From the NCBI GenBank assembly GCA_913776615.1, contig CAJYPK010000041.1, positions 62,001-126,000 on the forward strand: a DNA stretch of 64,000 nt, in the 5' to 3' direction. Under the pieces are notes generated by a model that saw nothing but the letters and a program-made list of their open reading frames with translations, made no database searches and had not been told where the DNA came from. Every line of letters starts with the position of its first letter. Within the stretch, counting starts at the first letter, position 1. Shown piece after piece: positions 18,043 to 26,775 of this stretch. Source of the DNA: an uncultured Hymenobacter sp. (GTDB taxonomy: Bacteria; Bacteroidota; Bacteroidia; Cytophagales; Hymenobacteraceae). The translations under genes were made by a program, and so were the position numbers.

Positions 18043-19542
18043 ATGTTCCGCCGCAAATTTTTGCAAAGCCTGGGCCTCGTGGGGGCGGGCCTTAGCCTGC
18101 CGCTGGCCCCCGCTACGCTCGCCGCCGAAGCCGACCCGGCCCCGTCCACCGGGCACAAGCTCGACCTGACGCCACTCACTATCAAGGGCAAGGTACACCA
18201 GGGCGGCACCGGCCTGCCGGGCGTGGCCGTGACCGATGGCTACAACGTCGTGCTCACCGACAAGGCCGGCAAGTACACGCTGGAAAGCAATGCCACGGCC
18301 GAGTTTGTGTACATCTCGGTGCCGCGCGGCTACGCCTTTCCGCATACGAAAGGCATTGCCCAGTTTTACCAGCCCATCAAGCCGGGCGTCACCAAGCTCA
18401 CCGCCGACTTTGCCCTGCAAAAGCTGGCCGGCGATGATGCCAAGCACACTTTCATGGTGTGGGCCGACCCGCAGATGATTAATAAAAAGGACTGCCGCGA
18501 GCTGCTGACTTCGTCGGCCCCCGACCTCAAACAACTGGCCGCGCAGTACGACGCCAACACCTTTGCCATCGGCTGCGGCGACTTGGTGTGGGATAAGTTT
18601 GACTTGTTTGAGGACTATAAAAAGGCCGTGGAAATCAGCGGGGTGCCCTTCTTTCAAGTAGCTGGCAACCACGATATGGACCTGACTGCCCGCACCGACG
18701 AAGGCGCGTCGGCGACGTTCAAAAGCCACTTTGGGCCGACGTACTACTCCTTCAACCGCGGAGAAATTCACTACGTGGTGCTGGATAACGTCTTCTTCAT
18801 CGGCCCGCCCAAAAAGTACATCGGCTACCTCACCGAGAAGCAGCTCCAGTGGCTGGAGCAGGATTTGAGCCACGTGAAGCCGGGCACGACGGTGGTAGTG
18901 GCGCTGCACATTCCGGTGAACAGTGGCGACCAGCGCCGCAATAACCTCAAGGAAGAGTCGCTGGGCGGCGTGGTCTCGAACCGGGCCGAGCTCTACCGCA
19001 TTCTGAAGCCCTACACGGCGCACATCATGTCGGGCCATACCCACATTTGCGAGAAGACCTTCCACGAAAACACCATCGAGCACACTCACGGTGCCGTGTG
19101 CGGTGCCTGGTGGACCGGCCCCATCTGCACCGATGGCGCGCCCAGCGGCTACGGCGTGTACGAGGTGAGCGGCCCCGACGTCAAATGGTTCTACAAGTCG
19201 GTGGGCTACGACCGCCAGCACCAGTTCCGCACTTACCCCAAGGGGGCCGCCGCCGACCACCCCGACGATATCGTGGCCAACGTCTGGAACTGGGATCCGC
19301 AGTGGAAAGTCGTCTGGTTTGAGAACGGCGTGCGCCAGGGCGAGATGCGCCAGCAAATCGGCCTCGATCCGCTGGCCGTGCAGCTGCAGGCCGGCGACAA
19401 GCTGCCCGCCAAGCACAAATGGGTCGACCCCACCCTGACCGACCACCTGTTTTTTGCCCGCCCCTCGGCCAGCGCCCGGGAAATCCGTATTGAAGTGACG
19501 GACCGCTTCGGTCAGGTTTACAGCAATACCCTCACGGTTTAG
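18043..19542 (+). CDS. Secreted calcineurin-like metallophosphoesterase (Tat-type signal)
   Basis: 499 aa from ATG 18043; an earlier in-frame extension only translates the inverted repeat. The N-terminus (MFRRKFLQSLGLVGAGLSLP) has an RR-x-F-L twin-arginine-like motif. A transthyretin-like N-terminal domain follows (IKGKVHQGGTGLPGVAVTD). The metallophosphoesterase core has VWADPQM, GCGDLVWD, VAGNHDMD, VVALHIPV and SGHTHICEK, the expected metal-ligand blocks, except that the first block reads ADPQ instead of the usual GDxH. A C-terminal domain completes the calcineurin-like N/core/C arrangement seen in Bacteroidota. It is 4 nt from the GDPD gene, so the two are surely translated from one message. 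Confidence 0.92.
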   Translation: MFRRKFLQSLGLVGAGLSLPLAPATLAAEADPAPSTGHKLDLTPLTIKGKVHQGGTGLPGVAVTDGYNVVLTDKAGKYTLESNATAEFVYISVPRGYAFPHTKGIAQFYQPIKPGVTKLTADFALQKLAGDDAKHTFMVWADPQMINKKDCRELLTSSAPDLKQLAAQYDANTFAIGCGDLVWDKFDLFEDYKKAVEISGVPFFQVAGNHDMDLTARTDEGASATFKSHFGPTYYSFNRGEIHYVVLDNVFFIGPPKKYIGYLTEKQLQWLEQDLSHVKPGTTVVVALHIPVNSGDQRRNNLKEESLGGVVSNRAELYRILKPYTAHIMSGHTHICEKTFHENTIEHTHGAVCGAWWTGPICTDGAPSGYGVYEVSGPDVKWFYKSVGYDRQHQFRTYPKGAAADHPDDIVANVWNWDPQWKVVWFENGVRQGEMRQQIGLDPLAVQLQAGDKLPAKHKWVDPTLTDHLFFARPSASAREIRIEVTDRFGQVYSNTLTV

Positions 19543-19545
19543 AGA

Positions 19546-20436
19546 ATGGCTAAGTATTTATTGGCCGGTGCCTTATGGTGGCTGGGGACTAGTCTCCCGG
19601 CCTTCGCTCAGTCGCCGCGGACTTTCGATTTGCAAGCGCACCGCGGCGGCCGGGGCCTGCGGCCCGAGAATACCATCCCGGCCATGCGGCACGCGCTGGC
19701 CCTGGGCGTGCCGACCCTGGAAATGGACGTTGCCATCAGCCAGGACAAGCAGGTGCTGCTCTCGCACGACCCATTTCTAAACGCCGACTTTGTGTATCGG
19801 CCCGACGGCCAGCCGATTGCCAAAGCCGAAGAAAAAAGCCTGAAGCTCTACGGCCTGCCCTACGCCGAAATCCGGCGCTACGACGTGGGCGGCCACGGCA
19901 ATCCGAAATTTCCGCAGCAGCAGGCCCTGCGCACCTACAAGCCGCTGCTGGCCGAAGTCATCGACTCGGCCGAGGCCTACGCGCAGCGCCACCACCGGCC
20001 GGCCCCGTACTACAACATCGAAACGAAAACCTCGCCGGCCGGCGATGGCACGCTCCACCCGGCTCCGGCCGAATTCGTGCAGCTCCTGCTGGCGGTTATC
20101 ATGGCCAAGGGCGTCCAGGACCGGGTCATCATTCAGTCGTTCGACCCGCGTACGCTCGAAGTAGTGCACCGCACCCGGCCCCGGCTGCGCACCGCGCTGC
20201 TGGTCGATAACCCCGACGGCCTGGAGGCCAATCTGCGCCGCCTGAGCTTTCTCCCCACCATCTACAGCCCCCAGTACAAGCTCGTAAGCCTGGAAATGGT
20301 ACAGGCCTGCCACCAGCGCCACCTCCTGGTCATTCCCTGGACGGTGAATACCGTCGCCGAGGCCGAGCGTCTAACCCAGCAGCAGGTCGATGGGCTGATT
20401 ACGGATTATCCGAATCTGGTACGGGGCGGCGGATGA
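19546..20436 (+). CDS. Glycerophosphodiester phosphodiesterase
   Basis: 296 aa with a signal peptide (MAKYLLAGALWWLGTSLPAFAQ). The enzyme hydrolyses glycerophosphodiesters to glycerol-3-phosphate and an alcohol. Family motifs are present: AHRGGRGLRPENT near the N-terminus, LEMDVAISQDKQVLLSHDP (metal ligands Glu/Asp and catalytic His), YNIETK, and the C-terminal WTVN...GLITDYP. With the phosphoesterase just upstream it suggests periplasmic breakdown of phosphodiesters imported or captured by the SusCD pair. It is probably the last gene of the operon. Confidence 0.95.
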   Translation: MAKYLLAGALWWLGTSLPAFAQSPRTFDLQAHRGGRGLRPENTIPAMRHALALGVPTLEMDVAISQDKQVLLSHDPFLNADFVYRPDGQPIAKAEEKSLKLYGLPYAEIRRYDVGGHGNPKFPQQQALRTYKPLLAEVIDSAEAYAQRHHRPAPYYNIETKTSPAGDGTLHPAPAEFVQLLLAVIMAKGVQDRVIIQSFDPRTLEVVHRTRPRLRTALLVDNPDGLEANLRRLSFLPTIYSPQYKLVSLEMVQACHQRHLLVIPWTVNTVAEAERLTQQQVDGLITDYPNLVRGGG

Positions 20437-20465
20437 GCCGATTGCTGGCCGCGCACTAAGCCGTC

Positions 20466-20503
20466 AGCTTCGCTGGCCACATCCCTGCCTGGCCAGCGAA
20501 GCT
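20466..20503 (+). terminator. Hairpin terminator after the GDPD gene
   Basis: AGCTTCGCTGGCCA (20466-20479) pairs perfectly with 20490-20503 over 14 bp. The T-run is weak, but the position 30 nt after the operon end fits a terminator. Confidence 0.6.
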
Positions 20504-20600
20504 CAGGGGCGAGTTCTTTAGATTTTACGGCATTACCAACTGGTAGTCAGTAGTCAAGGCGAAATAAGTAGCTCGCGAGGAAAACAAGCTTTCAAAATAA

Positions 20601-20644
20601 TGTTTGTAACATTGAAGTTTATAACATTGAAAGGGCTACCTTTG
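20601..20644 (+). promoter_or_regulatory. Promoter with tandem TAACATTGAA repeats before the AhpD-like gene
   Basis: TACCTTTG at 20637-20644 is a perfect TAnnTTTG -7 element, with TTG at 20612-20614 as possible -33. TAACATTGAA occurs twice, at 20607-20616 and 20622-20631, 15 nt apart. The copies overlap the promoter and could be operators, possibly for the MarR regulator encoded downstream (inference). Confidence 0.55.
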
Positions 20645-20679
20645 CAGTGTTAACCACTCCAACCCCCTGTTCAACCCCC

Positions 20680-21231
20680 ATGAAAACGTTTCAAGTCCCT
20701 ACCCGGGAGCAAGTTTCGCCCGCCGTGCAAGGTGTTTTCGATCACATGAAATCGGCCATGGGCATGGTGCCCAATCTGTATGCCACCGTTGGCTACTCCG
20801 AGAATGCCCTGACTTCTTACCTGGCGTTTCAGCAGGCGCAGGCCAAAGGCAGCTTTTCGGCCAAGGAGCGCGAGGCGGTATTTTTGGCCGTATCGCAGGT
20901 AAATGGCTGTGACTATTGCCTGGCCGCCCACACGATGCTGGCCAAAATGAACGGCTTTACGGAAGCCGATACGCTCGACCTGCGGGCGGGCACCCCGGCC
21001 GATGCCAAGTTGCGGGCCATTACGCAGCTAGCCGCCGGCATCACGGCCACCCACGGCCGTCCTGAACCCCAATTGCTGGAAAATTTCTTTGCCCAGGGCT
21101 ACACCGAACAAGCGCTGGTCGACCTCGTAGCGCTGGTAGCGGATAAGACCCTGACCAACTACCTGCACAACATTACTCACATTCCGGTCGATTTCCCGGC
21201 CGCACCGGCGCTGAGCGCCGTAGCTGCCTAA
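20680..21231 (+). CDS. AhpD-like / carboxymuconolactone decarboxylase family protein
   Basis: 183 aa from ATG 20680. The all-helical AhpD/CMD fold carries the redox motif C77-x-x-C80 with H84 (VNGCDYCLAAHTM), as in alkylhydroperoxidase AhpD. Such proteins reduce peroxides or act in detoxification. The gene has its own promoter and terminator and is followed by a MarR-family regulator on the same strand, a frequent pairing for oxidative or electrophile stress genes. Confidence 0.92.
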   Translation: MKTFQVPTREQVSPAVQGVFDHMKSAMGMVPNLYATVGYSENALTSYLAFQQAQAKGSFSAKEREAVFLAVSQVNGCDYCLAAHTMLAKMNGFTEADTLDLRAGTPADAKLRAITQLAAGITATHGRPEPQLLENFFAQGYTEQALVDLVALVADKTLTNYLHNITHIPVDFPAAPALSAVAA

Positions 21232-21248
21232 CCTACGAGTTGCCAACG

Positions 21249-21281
21249 AGGCACCGCCGGGCAAACTGCCCGGCGGTGCCT
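21249..21281 (+). terminator. Terminator after the AhpD-like gene
   Basis: AGGCACCGCCGGGCA (21249-21263) pairs with 21267-21281 over 15 bp around a 3-nt loop, followed by TTTG. Confidence 0.75.
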
Positions 21282-21423
21282 TTGCGTTGAAGCTGATAGG
21301 CGGGCACCGCTCGTTGAGTTGGTAGAGCTTCCGCCGTTGGTTTGCGCTCTGGGTGCCTTCTTTGCGTAATTCCAGGCGGGCGGCAACCGGTACGCCTCTT
21401 TCATTATGCAGGTTTTTTGACTT

Positions 21424-21879
21424 ATGCCTCCTGTTTATTCCAGTGAATGGCACCATTTGCGCACTAATTTGCTGCGCGTTTCGGGCTGGCTGCGGGCCGA
21501 GGTTACGCGCATGCTAGAGCCCTTCGGTATTACGCAGCCACAGTTCAATATTCTGCGCATTCTGCGCGGCCAGAAGGGCCAGCCAATCAGCACCCAGGAA
21601 ATTCGGGAGCGGATGGTGGATAGCAAGATGAGCGATGCCTCGCGCCTGGTAGACCGCCTTGCCCTCAAGCAATTAGTGACGAAAGCACCTTCCCGGGCCG
21701 ACAAGCGCCTGGTCGATGTCGTAATCTCGCCGCAGGGCCTGGAGCTACTGCGTCAGCTAGACGAGAAGATGCAGGAGCTGGACGCTGTGATGCAGGTAGT
21801 GCCGCTGGAACAGGCCCAGCAACTCAACCAACTCCTGGACCAGATGGCGGCGGCTATTCCAGGCCGGCCGCTTTCATAA
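21424..21879 (+). CDS. MarR family transcriptional regulator
   Basis: 151 aa. It has a winged helix-turn-helix core: ITQPQFNILRILRG, ISTQEIRERMVDSKMSDASRLVDRL (recognition helix), then the wing SRADKRLVDVVISPQG, and a C-terminal dimerisation helix. It likely controls the AhpD-like gene upstream and/or the hydrolase downstream; the tandem repeats at 20607-20631 are candidate sites. No ligand can be predicted. Confidence 0.93.
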   Translation: MPPVYSSEWHHLRTNLLRVSGWLRAEVTRMLEPFGITQPQFNILRILRGQKGQPISTQEIRERMVDSKMSDASRLVDRLALKQLVTKAPSRADKRLVDVVISPQGLELLRQLDEKMQELDAVMQVVPLEQAQQLNQLLDQMAAAIPGRPLS

Positions 21880-22093
21880 GTCGCAGCGCGTCGTCCTCAC
21901 CAAAAAGGGGTTTGCTGAAGCCAATTTCCTAACGGTTCCCCCGGTGTCCGTTTCGTGAGCCGGTAGCAATCTTACGCCCTGAGCAGTTGGTAATACTGGC
22001 GCTTCTCACCAGGCGATTGAAAGCTTGTTTTAGCTTCCCGCTGCCAGCTTATTTGACGCGGGTTTTACGGCTGGCTCCTTGCTTCTTTTCATC

Positions 22094-22867
22094 ATGCTCG
22101 TCCGCTCCCTTCCCGGCGCCTTCGTCGGCGCTCTGCTGGCCTGTGCTGGTTCGCAAACCGCGGCTGCCCAGGCAGCCCCGCAAGGCGTTAAGAATATCGT
22201 ACTGGTACACGGCGCCTTTGCCGACGGCTCCAGCTGGGCCAAGGTTATTCCGCTGCTCGAAGCTAAGGGCTACCACGTAACGGCCGTGCAAAATCCGCTC
22301 ACCTCACTGGCCGCCGACGTGGCTGCCACCAAGCGCGTGCTGGCCCAGCAAGAAGGCCCCGTGCTGCTGGTGGGCCACGCCTGGGGCGGCATGGTCATCT
22401 CCGAGGCCGGCAACGACGCCAAAGTGGCGGGCCTGGTGTACGTGGCCGCCTTCGCTCCCGACCCCAACCAAAGCCTGGGCGAGCTTACCAAAAACGCGCC
22501 CACGCCCGGCCTGCAAAAAATCAGGGCCGACGCCGGTTTTCTCAGCCTGACGCCGCCGGGTATCAACGAAGACTTTGCCCCGGACCTTACGCCCACCGAG
22601 CGCACGGTGCTGGCCGCCACTCAGCAGCCGATAGCCGCCGCAGCCTTTGATGAAAAAATATCCGCCGTGGCCTGGAAAACCAAGCCCACGTGGTACATCG
22701 TGGCTGCCAACGACCACCTGATTAGCCCGATTCTAGAGCAGGCCATGGCCCAAAAGATTAAAGCCACCACGCTCGTCTTGTCGACCAGCCACGTGCCCAT
22801 GCTCTCGCAGCCCCACAAGGTGACCGCCTTTATTGCCGAAGCTGCTAAAAATTTGCTGGCTAAGTAG
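22094..22867 (+). CDS. Secreted alpha/beta hydrolase fold protein with nucleophile replaced by Ala
   Basis: 257 aa from ATG 22094, with a signal peptide ending near AAAQA. The fold is clear: LVHGAFADGSSWAKVIPLL (oxyanion region), the nucleophile elbow LLVGHAWGGMVI, an Asp loop VAANDHLISP and a C-terminal His (STSHVPMLSQP). In this family the elbow normally reads GHSxGG. Here residue 96 is Ala (GCC), while Asp and His remain. A single base change (TCC to GCC) would account for it. Either the enzyme is inactive or it uses another mechanism. It follows the MarR gene by 214 bp in which I see nothing. Confidence 0.85.
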   Translation: MLVRSLPGAFVGALLACAGSQTAAAQAAPQGVKNIVLVHGAFADGSSWAKVIPLLEAKGYHVTAVQNPLTSLAADVAATKRVLAQQEGPVLLVGHAWGGMVISEAGNDAKVAGLVYVAAFAPDPNQSLGELTKNAPTPGLQKIRADAGFLSLTPPGINEDFAPDLTPTERTVLAATQQPIAAAAFDEKISAVAWKTKPTWYIVAANDHLISPILEQAMAQKIKATTLVLSTSHVPMLSQPHKVTAFIAEAAKNLLAK

Positions 22868-22882
22868 TTGTTAGTCGAGCGC

Positions 22883-23476
22883 TTAAGCCAACGCCTTTGC
22901 TATCAAGGCCCGCGCCTCCAGGGCGAATGGCAATTGCAAGGCTAGCGCGTGGCCGCGCTCCGTCATCTTGGGCCAGGTTTTCTGCACAATCTCAATCACC
23001 TTTGCTTCGGGGTGCTGCGCGGCGAAGGGCAGGAAATAATACTCCAGGAAAACCAGGCAGATAACGTCTTCCAGCAGCTGCACCTCGGGGTCGTCTTTGA
23101 GGCGCAGCTTTTGCACGAGCTCCTGCACGCGGGTTATCAGCACCAGATCGTAGCCGGCCTGGGCCAGCAGTTGCCCGGCCAGCTCGGCGTGATACTTCTT
23201 GAGGGCATTGCGCCATTGGTGGTAGCCGGGGCGAGTCATGGGGAAGTCGGCCCGCGGAATGGCCCAGCGGCGAATGTGCTGGCAGCGGGCGGCAAGCTGC
23301 ACGGCCTCGGGCGCGTCGGGGGCCACCCGGGCCAGGCAGGCCGTCATGCGCTGGGCGTAGAGCACTTCCTTAGGTACGGGCCGGCCGGTGGCATCGGGCT
23401 CCAGGTTAGGGTCTTCGGCGTTGGCGGCGTCGAACAGGCGGAAGGCTTCGGCGAGGCGGGGATTATCGGAACTCAT
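22883..23476 (-). CDS. DUF4202 family protein
   Basis: 197 aa from ATG 23476 (MSSDNPRLAEAF), preferred over a longer frame to 23518 whose first 14 residues are not family-like. The motifs AQRMTACLARVAPDA, CQHIRRWAIPR, FPMTRPGYHQWRNALKKYHA and EDVICLVFLEYYF are those I associate with DUF4202, an all-helical family of unknown function rich in conserved His and Arg. It converges on the hydrolase with only 15 nt between stop codons. Confidence 0.85.
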   Translation of the reverse strand: MSSDNPRLAEAFRLFDAANAEDPNLEPDATGRPVPKEVLYAQRMTACLARVAPDAPEAVQLAARCQHIRRWAIPRADFPMTRPGYHQWRNALKKYHAELAGQLLAQAGYDLVLITRVQELVQKLRLKDDPEVQLLEDVICLVFLEYYFLPFAAQHPEAKVIEIVQKTWPKMTERGHALALQLPFALEARALIAKALA

Positions 23477-23538
23477 GCGCGGGTGGGCGGTAGGAAAAGC
23501 CCACCGCCCGCCGCGCAAAGTACGGGGCGCGGCCCGGC

Positions 23539-24777
23539 CTAGCGGCTGGCTACGCCACTAGCTTCGGGCAGCGGCAGGCCGGGGCGCAGCAGCGGGCGCA
23601 GGGCGGCCAGCGGCAAAAATACCCGCACCTCACCCTGCGCGTAAGACGCGATTTCGTAGGGCTGATAAATAAAGACGGCCCCGCCCGCCGTGAGGTACAC
23701 GTTGCGAGTAACGGGCATCTGCTTTACGAACAACTGCTTATCTAATGGCTCGCCGGCCGCCAGGCCCACGAGCGGGCGCACGGCCTCGCCCAGCAGGGCG
23801 GGTAGTTGCTGGGTAGCGGCGGGCTGAAAAATATCGGCGTAGCGCAGGCGGCGGCCGGTGCGCAGGTCGTAGCTAGCCCCGGTGCTGCTATAATTGCCAT
23901 GCGCGCCGCCGCTGTAATTGTAGTGAAAAAACTCCAGGCTCAGCAAGTCGGCCTGACGATAGAGCACGTAGGTGGCCAGCTGGTCTTCGTAGCTGAGGCC
24001 GGGGGCGTAGGGGCCAACGCCCGCCGTATCGGCCGGGGCCAGGCGACTATCGGCGGCATCGGCGCGGTAGTCTTCGAAAAACTGCTGGCGCTGCTCTTTG
24101 TACAGAGCCGAGAGGGTGATGGGCGGCAGGCCGTCGAGCGTGTCGCCGCGCAGGTCGGTCAGGAGGTTGTCTTTCAAGGTCTGGCGCCGCGCCCCATCGC
24201 CGCCCACGGGTAGCAGGGCCTGGAGGCTGATGTGGCCCTTGGGCGATTTAGGATCCTGTGGGTAGGCGGCGGTCGAGTCGGCGAAGTAGCGCACTACAAA
24301 CGTGAGCTCCCCGGCCCGGGGCGGCACCAGGCGCAGCCGGGTGGGCTGCCCATCGACCGTGCCCACGAGGTCGCCGCGCCCCGGCTGCCGGCGCAGGCGC
24401 CAGTACAGGGTCGGGCCGTCGAGCGCCACGGCTTTTTCGGGGCTAGTTTCAAACAGCACCACGCTGTCGGGGGCCAGGCTGGGCTGACCTTGTAAGGTGT
24501 AGGGGTGGCCGTCGGAGCCGTAATAGCTACCAAAATGCCCGGTGCCGCTCGTAAAGTCGAAGCTGCGCGGGGCCGCCACCAAGTGCAGCGTAATGCTGTC
24601 GGCCTGGCCTGGCAGCAGCGCCCGGTATACGTGGTAAGCAGTACCAGGCGAGTTGACATCCTTAGCCGCCGGGGCCGTGGCTACGCCGGACTTAGCGGCG
24701 GTGGTGGTAGAAGAGGAGGGCGAGTTGCAGGCCGCCAGGCCCACCAACCCCAGCAGGGCGTACGGCAAATACTTCAT
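23539..24777 (-). CDS. Lipoprotein with DUF3298-like (RsiV-type) C-terminal domain
   Basis: 412 aa from ATG 24777. The signal peptide MKYLPYALLGLVGLAACN has lipobox LAAC. The C-terminal part (YNYSGGAHGNYSS, SYDLRTGRRLRYADIF, VFIYQPYEIASYAQGEVRVFLPL) matches the DUF4163/DUF3298 family that also forms the extracytoplasmic domain of the anti-sigma factor RsiV. The N-terminal half contains a separate beta-rich region. It sits 62 nt upstream of the DUF4202 gene on the same strand. Envelope location is clear; function unknown. Confidence 0.8.
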   Translation of the reverse strand: MKYLPYALLGLVGLAACNSPSSSTTTAAKSGVATAPAAKDVNSPGTAYHVYRALLPGQADSITLHLVAAPRSFDFTSGTGHFGSYYGSDGHPYTLQGQPSLAPDSVVLFETSPEKAVALDGPTLYWRLRRQPGRGDLVGTVDGQPTRLRLVPPRAGELTFVVRYFADSTAAYPQDPKSPKGHISLQALLPVGGDGARRQTLKDNLLTDLRGDTLDGLPPITLSALYKEQRQQFFEDYRADAADSRLAPADTAGVGPYAPGLSYEDQLATYVLYRQADLLSLEFFHYNYSGGAHGNYSSTGASYDLRTGRRLRYADIFQPAATQQLPALLGEAVRPLVGLAAGEPLDKQLFVKQMPVTRNVYLTAGGAVFIYQPYEIASYAQGEVRVFLPLAALRPLLRPGLPLPEASGVASR

Positions 24778-24959
24778 ATAGGCAAAACGGGCTCCAACGC
24801 CACGGGGTTGGCCCTGAGCAGCAAGCGTGCCAGCCCCGCCGTTCTGCCCGGTGTTACCGCTAGAATAATTAACGGAAAAAATTAGGGCATTCATCATCCT
24901 TGTGGCTGAGCCTTGCGTAAATCCGGCCCAGGTTTCTTTTCATTTCCTTTTCCGTTTTT

Positions 24960-25865
24960 ATGAATCTCATCAAAGTAGGTAGCGACGCTGCCGGCAAACC
25001 CGTCGAAATTAATTACGTGGACTACGGCCAGGGCAACCCCGTGGTGCTCATTCACGGCTGGCCCCTCGACCACCAATCGTGGGAATATCAGCTGGCCGAG
25101 CTGCCCCTGCACGGCGTGCGCGTGGTGGCCTACGACCGCCGCGGCTTCGGCAAGTCGTCGAAGCCCTGGGATGGCTACAACTACGATACCCTGGCCGACG
25201 ACCTGAAAGCCGTACTCGACGAGCTGGACCTGCAAAACGTAACCCTCGTGGGCTTCTCGATGGGCGGTGGCGAAGTAGCCCGCTACATGAGCCGCCACCA
25301 AGGTGCCCGCGTGAGCCGGGTAGTCTTCGTGAGCGCCGTAACGCCCTACCTGCTGAAGACCGAAGACAACCCCGATGGCGTCGATAAATCGACGTTCGAC
25401 GACATGCTGAAAGGCCTCGGCAAAGACCGCCCGGACTTCCTGGCCACGTTCAGCAAAGGCTTCTACGGCGTGGGCGTACTGAGCCACCCGGTAAGCGATG
25501 CCACTCTCACCTGGAGCCAGAGCATTGCCCTGCAAGCCACCCCGCGCTCGACCAGCGAGTGCGTAAAAGCCTTCAGCGCCACCGATTTCCGCCAGGATTT
25601 AAAAGGTATTAAAGTGCCGGCGCTGTTCATTCACGGCGACGAAGACAAAACCGTGCCCCTCGACAACAGCGCCAAGCGCGCCGTGGAGCTGGTGCCCGGG
25701 GCCCAGCTGGTGGTGTACGAGGGTGAGGCCCACGGCCTCAACGTAACCGCCGCTGACCGCCTCAACCGCGACCTGCTGACCTTCGCGAGCGGCCGCCCCG
25801 TGTCGGACGAGTATTCGGACAGCGAGACCTACCCCGCTGGCCCGGCCGAGGAGCAGACGTACTAG
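24960..25865 (+). CDS. Alpha/beta hydrolase, cofactor-free haloperoxidase-like
   Basis: 301 aa. It has VLIHGWPLDHQSWEYQ, YDRRGFGKSSKPW and the nucleophile elbow VGFSMGGGEVARY with an intact Ser; Asp in IHGDEDKTVP and His in EGEAHGLN complete the triad. This set is typical of the non-heme chloroperoxidase/arylesterase branch, which acts as esterase or perhydrolase. The C-terminus has an acidic extension (DEYSDSETYPAGPAEEQ) beyond the usual ~275 aa. No signal peptide, so cytoplasmic. A terminator follows directly. Confidence 0.93.
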   Translation: MNLIKVGSDAAGKPVEINYVDYGQGNPVVLIHGWPLDHQSWEYQLAELPLHGVRVVAYDRRGFGKSSKPWDGYNYDTLADDLKAVLDELDLQNVTLVGFSMGGGEVARYMSRHQGARVSRVVFVSAVTPYLLKTEDNPDGVDKSTFDDMLKGLGKDRPDFLATFSKGFYGVGVLSHPVSDATLTWSQSIALQATPRSTSECVKAFSATDFRQDLKGIKVPALFIHGDEDKTVPLDNSAKRAVELVPGAQLVVYEGEAHGLNVTAADRLNRDLLTFASGRPVSDEYSDSETYPAGPAEEQTY

Positions 25866-25890
25866 GTAGCCAGTAATTCTGATAAATAGA

Positions 25891-25926
25891 AAAGCGCCCG
25901 GCCAGTCAGGTCGGGCGCTTTTTTTT
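25891..25926 (+). terminator. Terminator of the haloperoxidase-like gene
   Basis: AAGCGCCCG (25892-25900) pairs with CGGGCGCTT (25912-25920), followed by a run of eight Ts from 25919. Confidence 0.85.
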
Positions 25927-25928
25927 AT

Positions 25929-26007
25929 TGTAACACCAAGCTCCGGCTTGGTGACGCGGCAGGGCACACTCGCCGGGCGCATCACCAAGCCGGAGCCTAG
26001 TGTTGCA
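25929..26007. repeat. Nested inverted repeat, family D (CACCAAGC arms)
   Basis: The left arm begins TGTAACACCAAGCTCCGG and the right arm ends with its near-complement at 26007 (two differences). Each arm also folds alone as CACCAAGC-TCCG-GCTTGGTG. Other copies are at 45448-45528 and 50327-50415. Confidence 0.85.
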
Positions 26008-26029
26008 TCAAGCAAGGCGCGTCAACTGG

Positions 26030-26524
26030 CTAGCTCAGGTAGGCGTGCCAGTTTTGGTCGAGGGTGCCGGCCGAGAGCTTGAGGAAGCCCGCCAGCGTGG
26101 GCTTTTTGGGCTGGGTGCGCAGCGGCATATTGGCCTCGGCGGGCGTGCGCTGGCCCTTGGCGTGGTTGCAGCGCGAGCAGGCGGCCACGAGGTTGGTCCA
26201 GCCCGAGTCGCCGCCGCGCGAGCGGGGCATCACGTGGTCGAGGGTCAGGTTTTTGCCCGAGCCGCAGTACTGGCACTCGTACTGGTCGCGCTTGAAGATG
26301 TTGTGACGGCTGAGGGCAATGCCCTTGTAGGGCACCCGCACGTAGCGCGCCAGCCGGATGATGCTGGGCTTGGGAAACGCCTGCGAAATCGTGCGGAGCG
26401 TCCCGTGCTCCGACTTTGCCACCATTTCAGCCTTATCTAAAAAGAGTAAAACGAAAGCCTTTTGCACGCTGCATAAGGTAATGGCGGTGTAGTCGCCATT
26501 TAGTACAAGCACTTTTTGGTCCAT
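26030..26524 (-). CDS. HNH endonuclease
   Basis: 164 aa from ATG 26524 (MDQKVLVLNGDYTAIT); the family start is MxxKVLVLNxDY, so longer frames to 26608 are rejected. The HNH core is complete: C84-x-x-C87 (CQYCGSG), LTLDHVMPRSRGG (catalytic DH at 96-97) and C116-x-x-C119 followed by NHAKG. Widely conserved stand-alone HNH proteins of this type in Bacteroidota have no assigned substrate. No restriction-modification or mobile-element genes are adjacent. Confidence 0.92.
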   Translation of the reverse strand: MDQKVLVLNGDYTAITLCSVQKAFVLLFLDKAEMVAKSEHGTLRTISQAFPKPSIIRLARYVRVPYKGIALSRHNIFKRDQYECQYCGSGKNLTLDHVMPRSRGGDSGWTNLVAACSRCNHAKGQRTPAEANMPLRTQPKKPTLAGFLKLSAGTLDQNWHAYLS

Positions 26525-26775
26525 ATACGGTAGGCGAAAACTAGTGGTGCGCAAGCTACTAGATTTCATGCACATGAACAAGAAAAAGCGGGTGAATAAT
26601 TCCGGCAAATCACGGACTAATGGCCGGGCTTGGGGCCAGCGCGCCCGTGGCGGCAGTTTGCGGGAGAATTAAATTATTGTTGCTCGGCGTGCCGAAGTCA
26701 CTTACAGCTCATCAATGCGCGCCGATTACTACGCACTAACCTTATTTTTACAGGCTTTACCCTTGCCCGCTTCTA

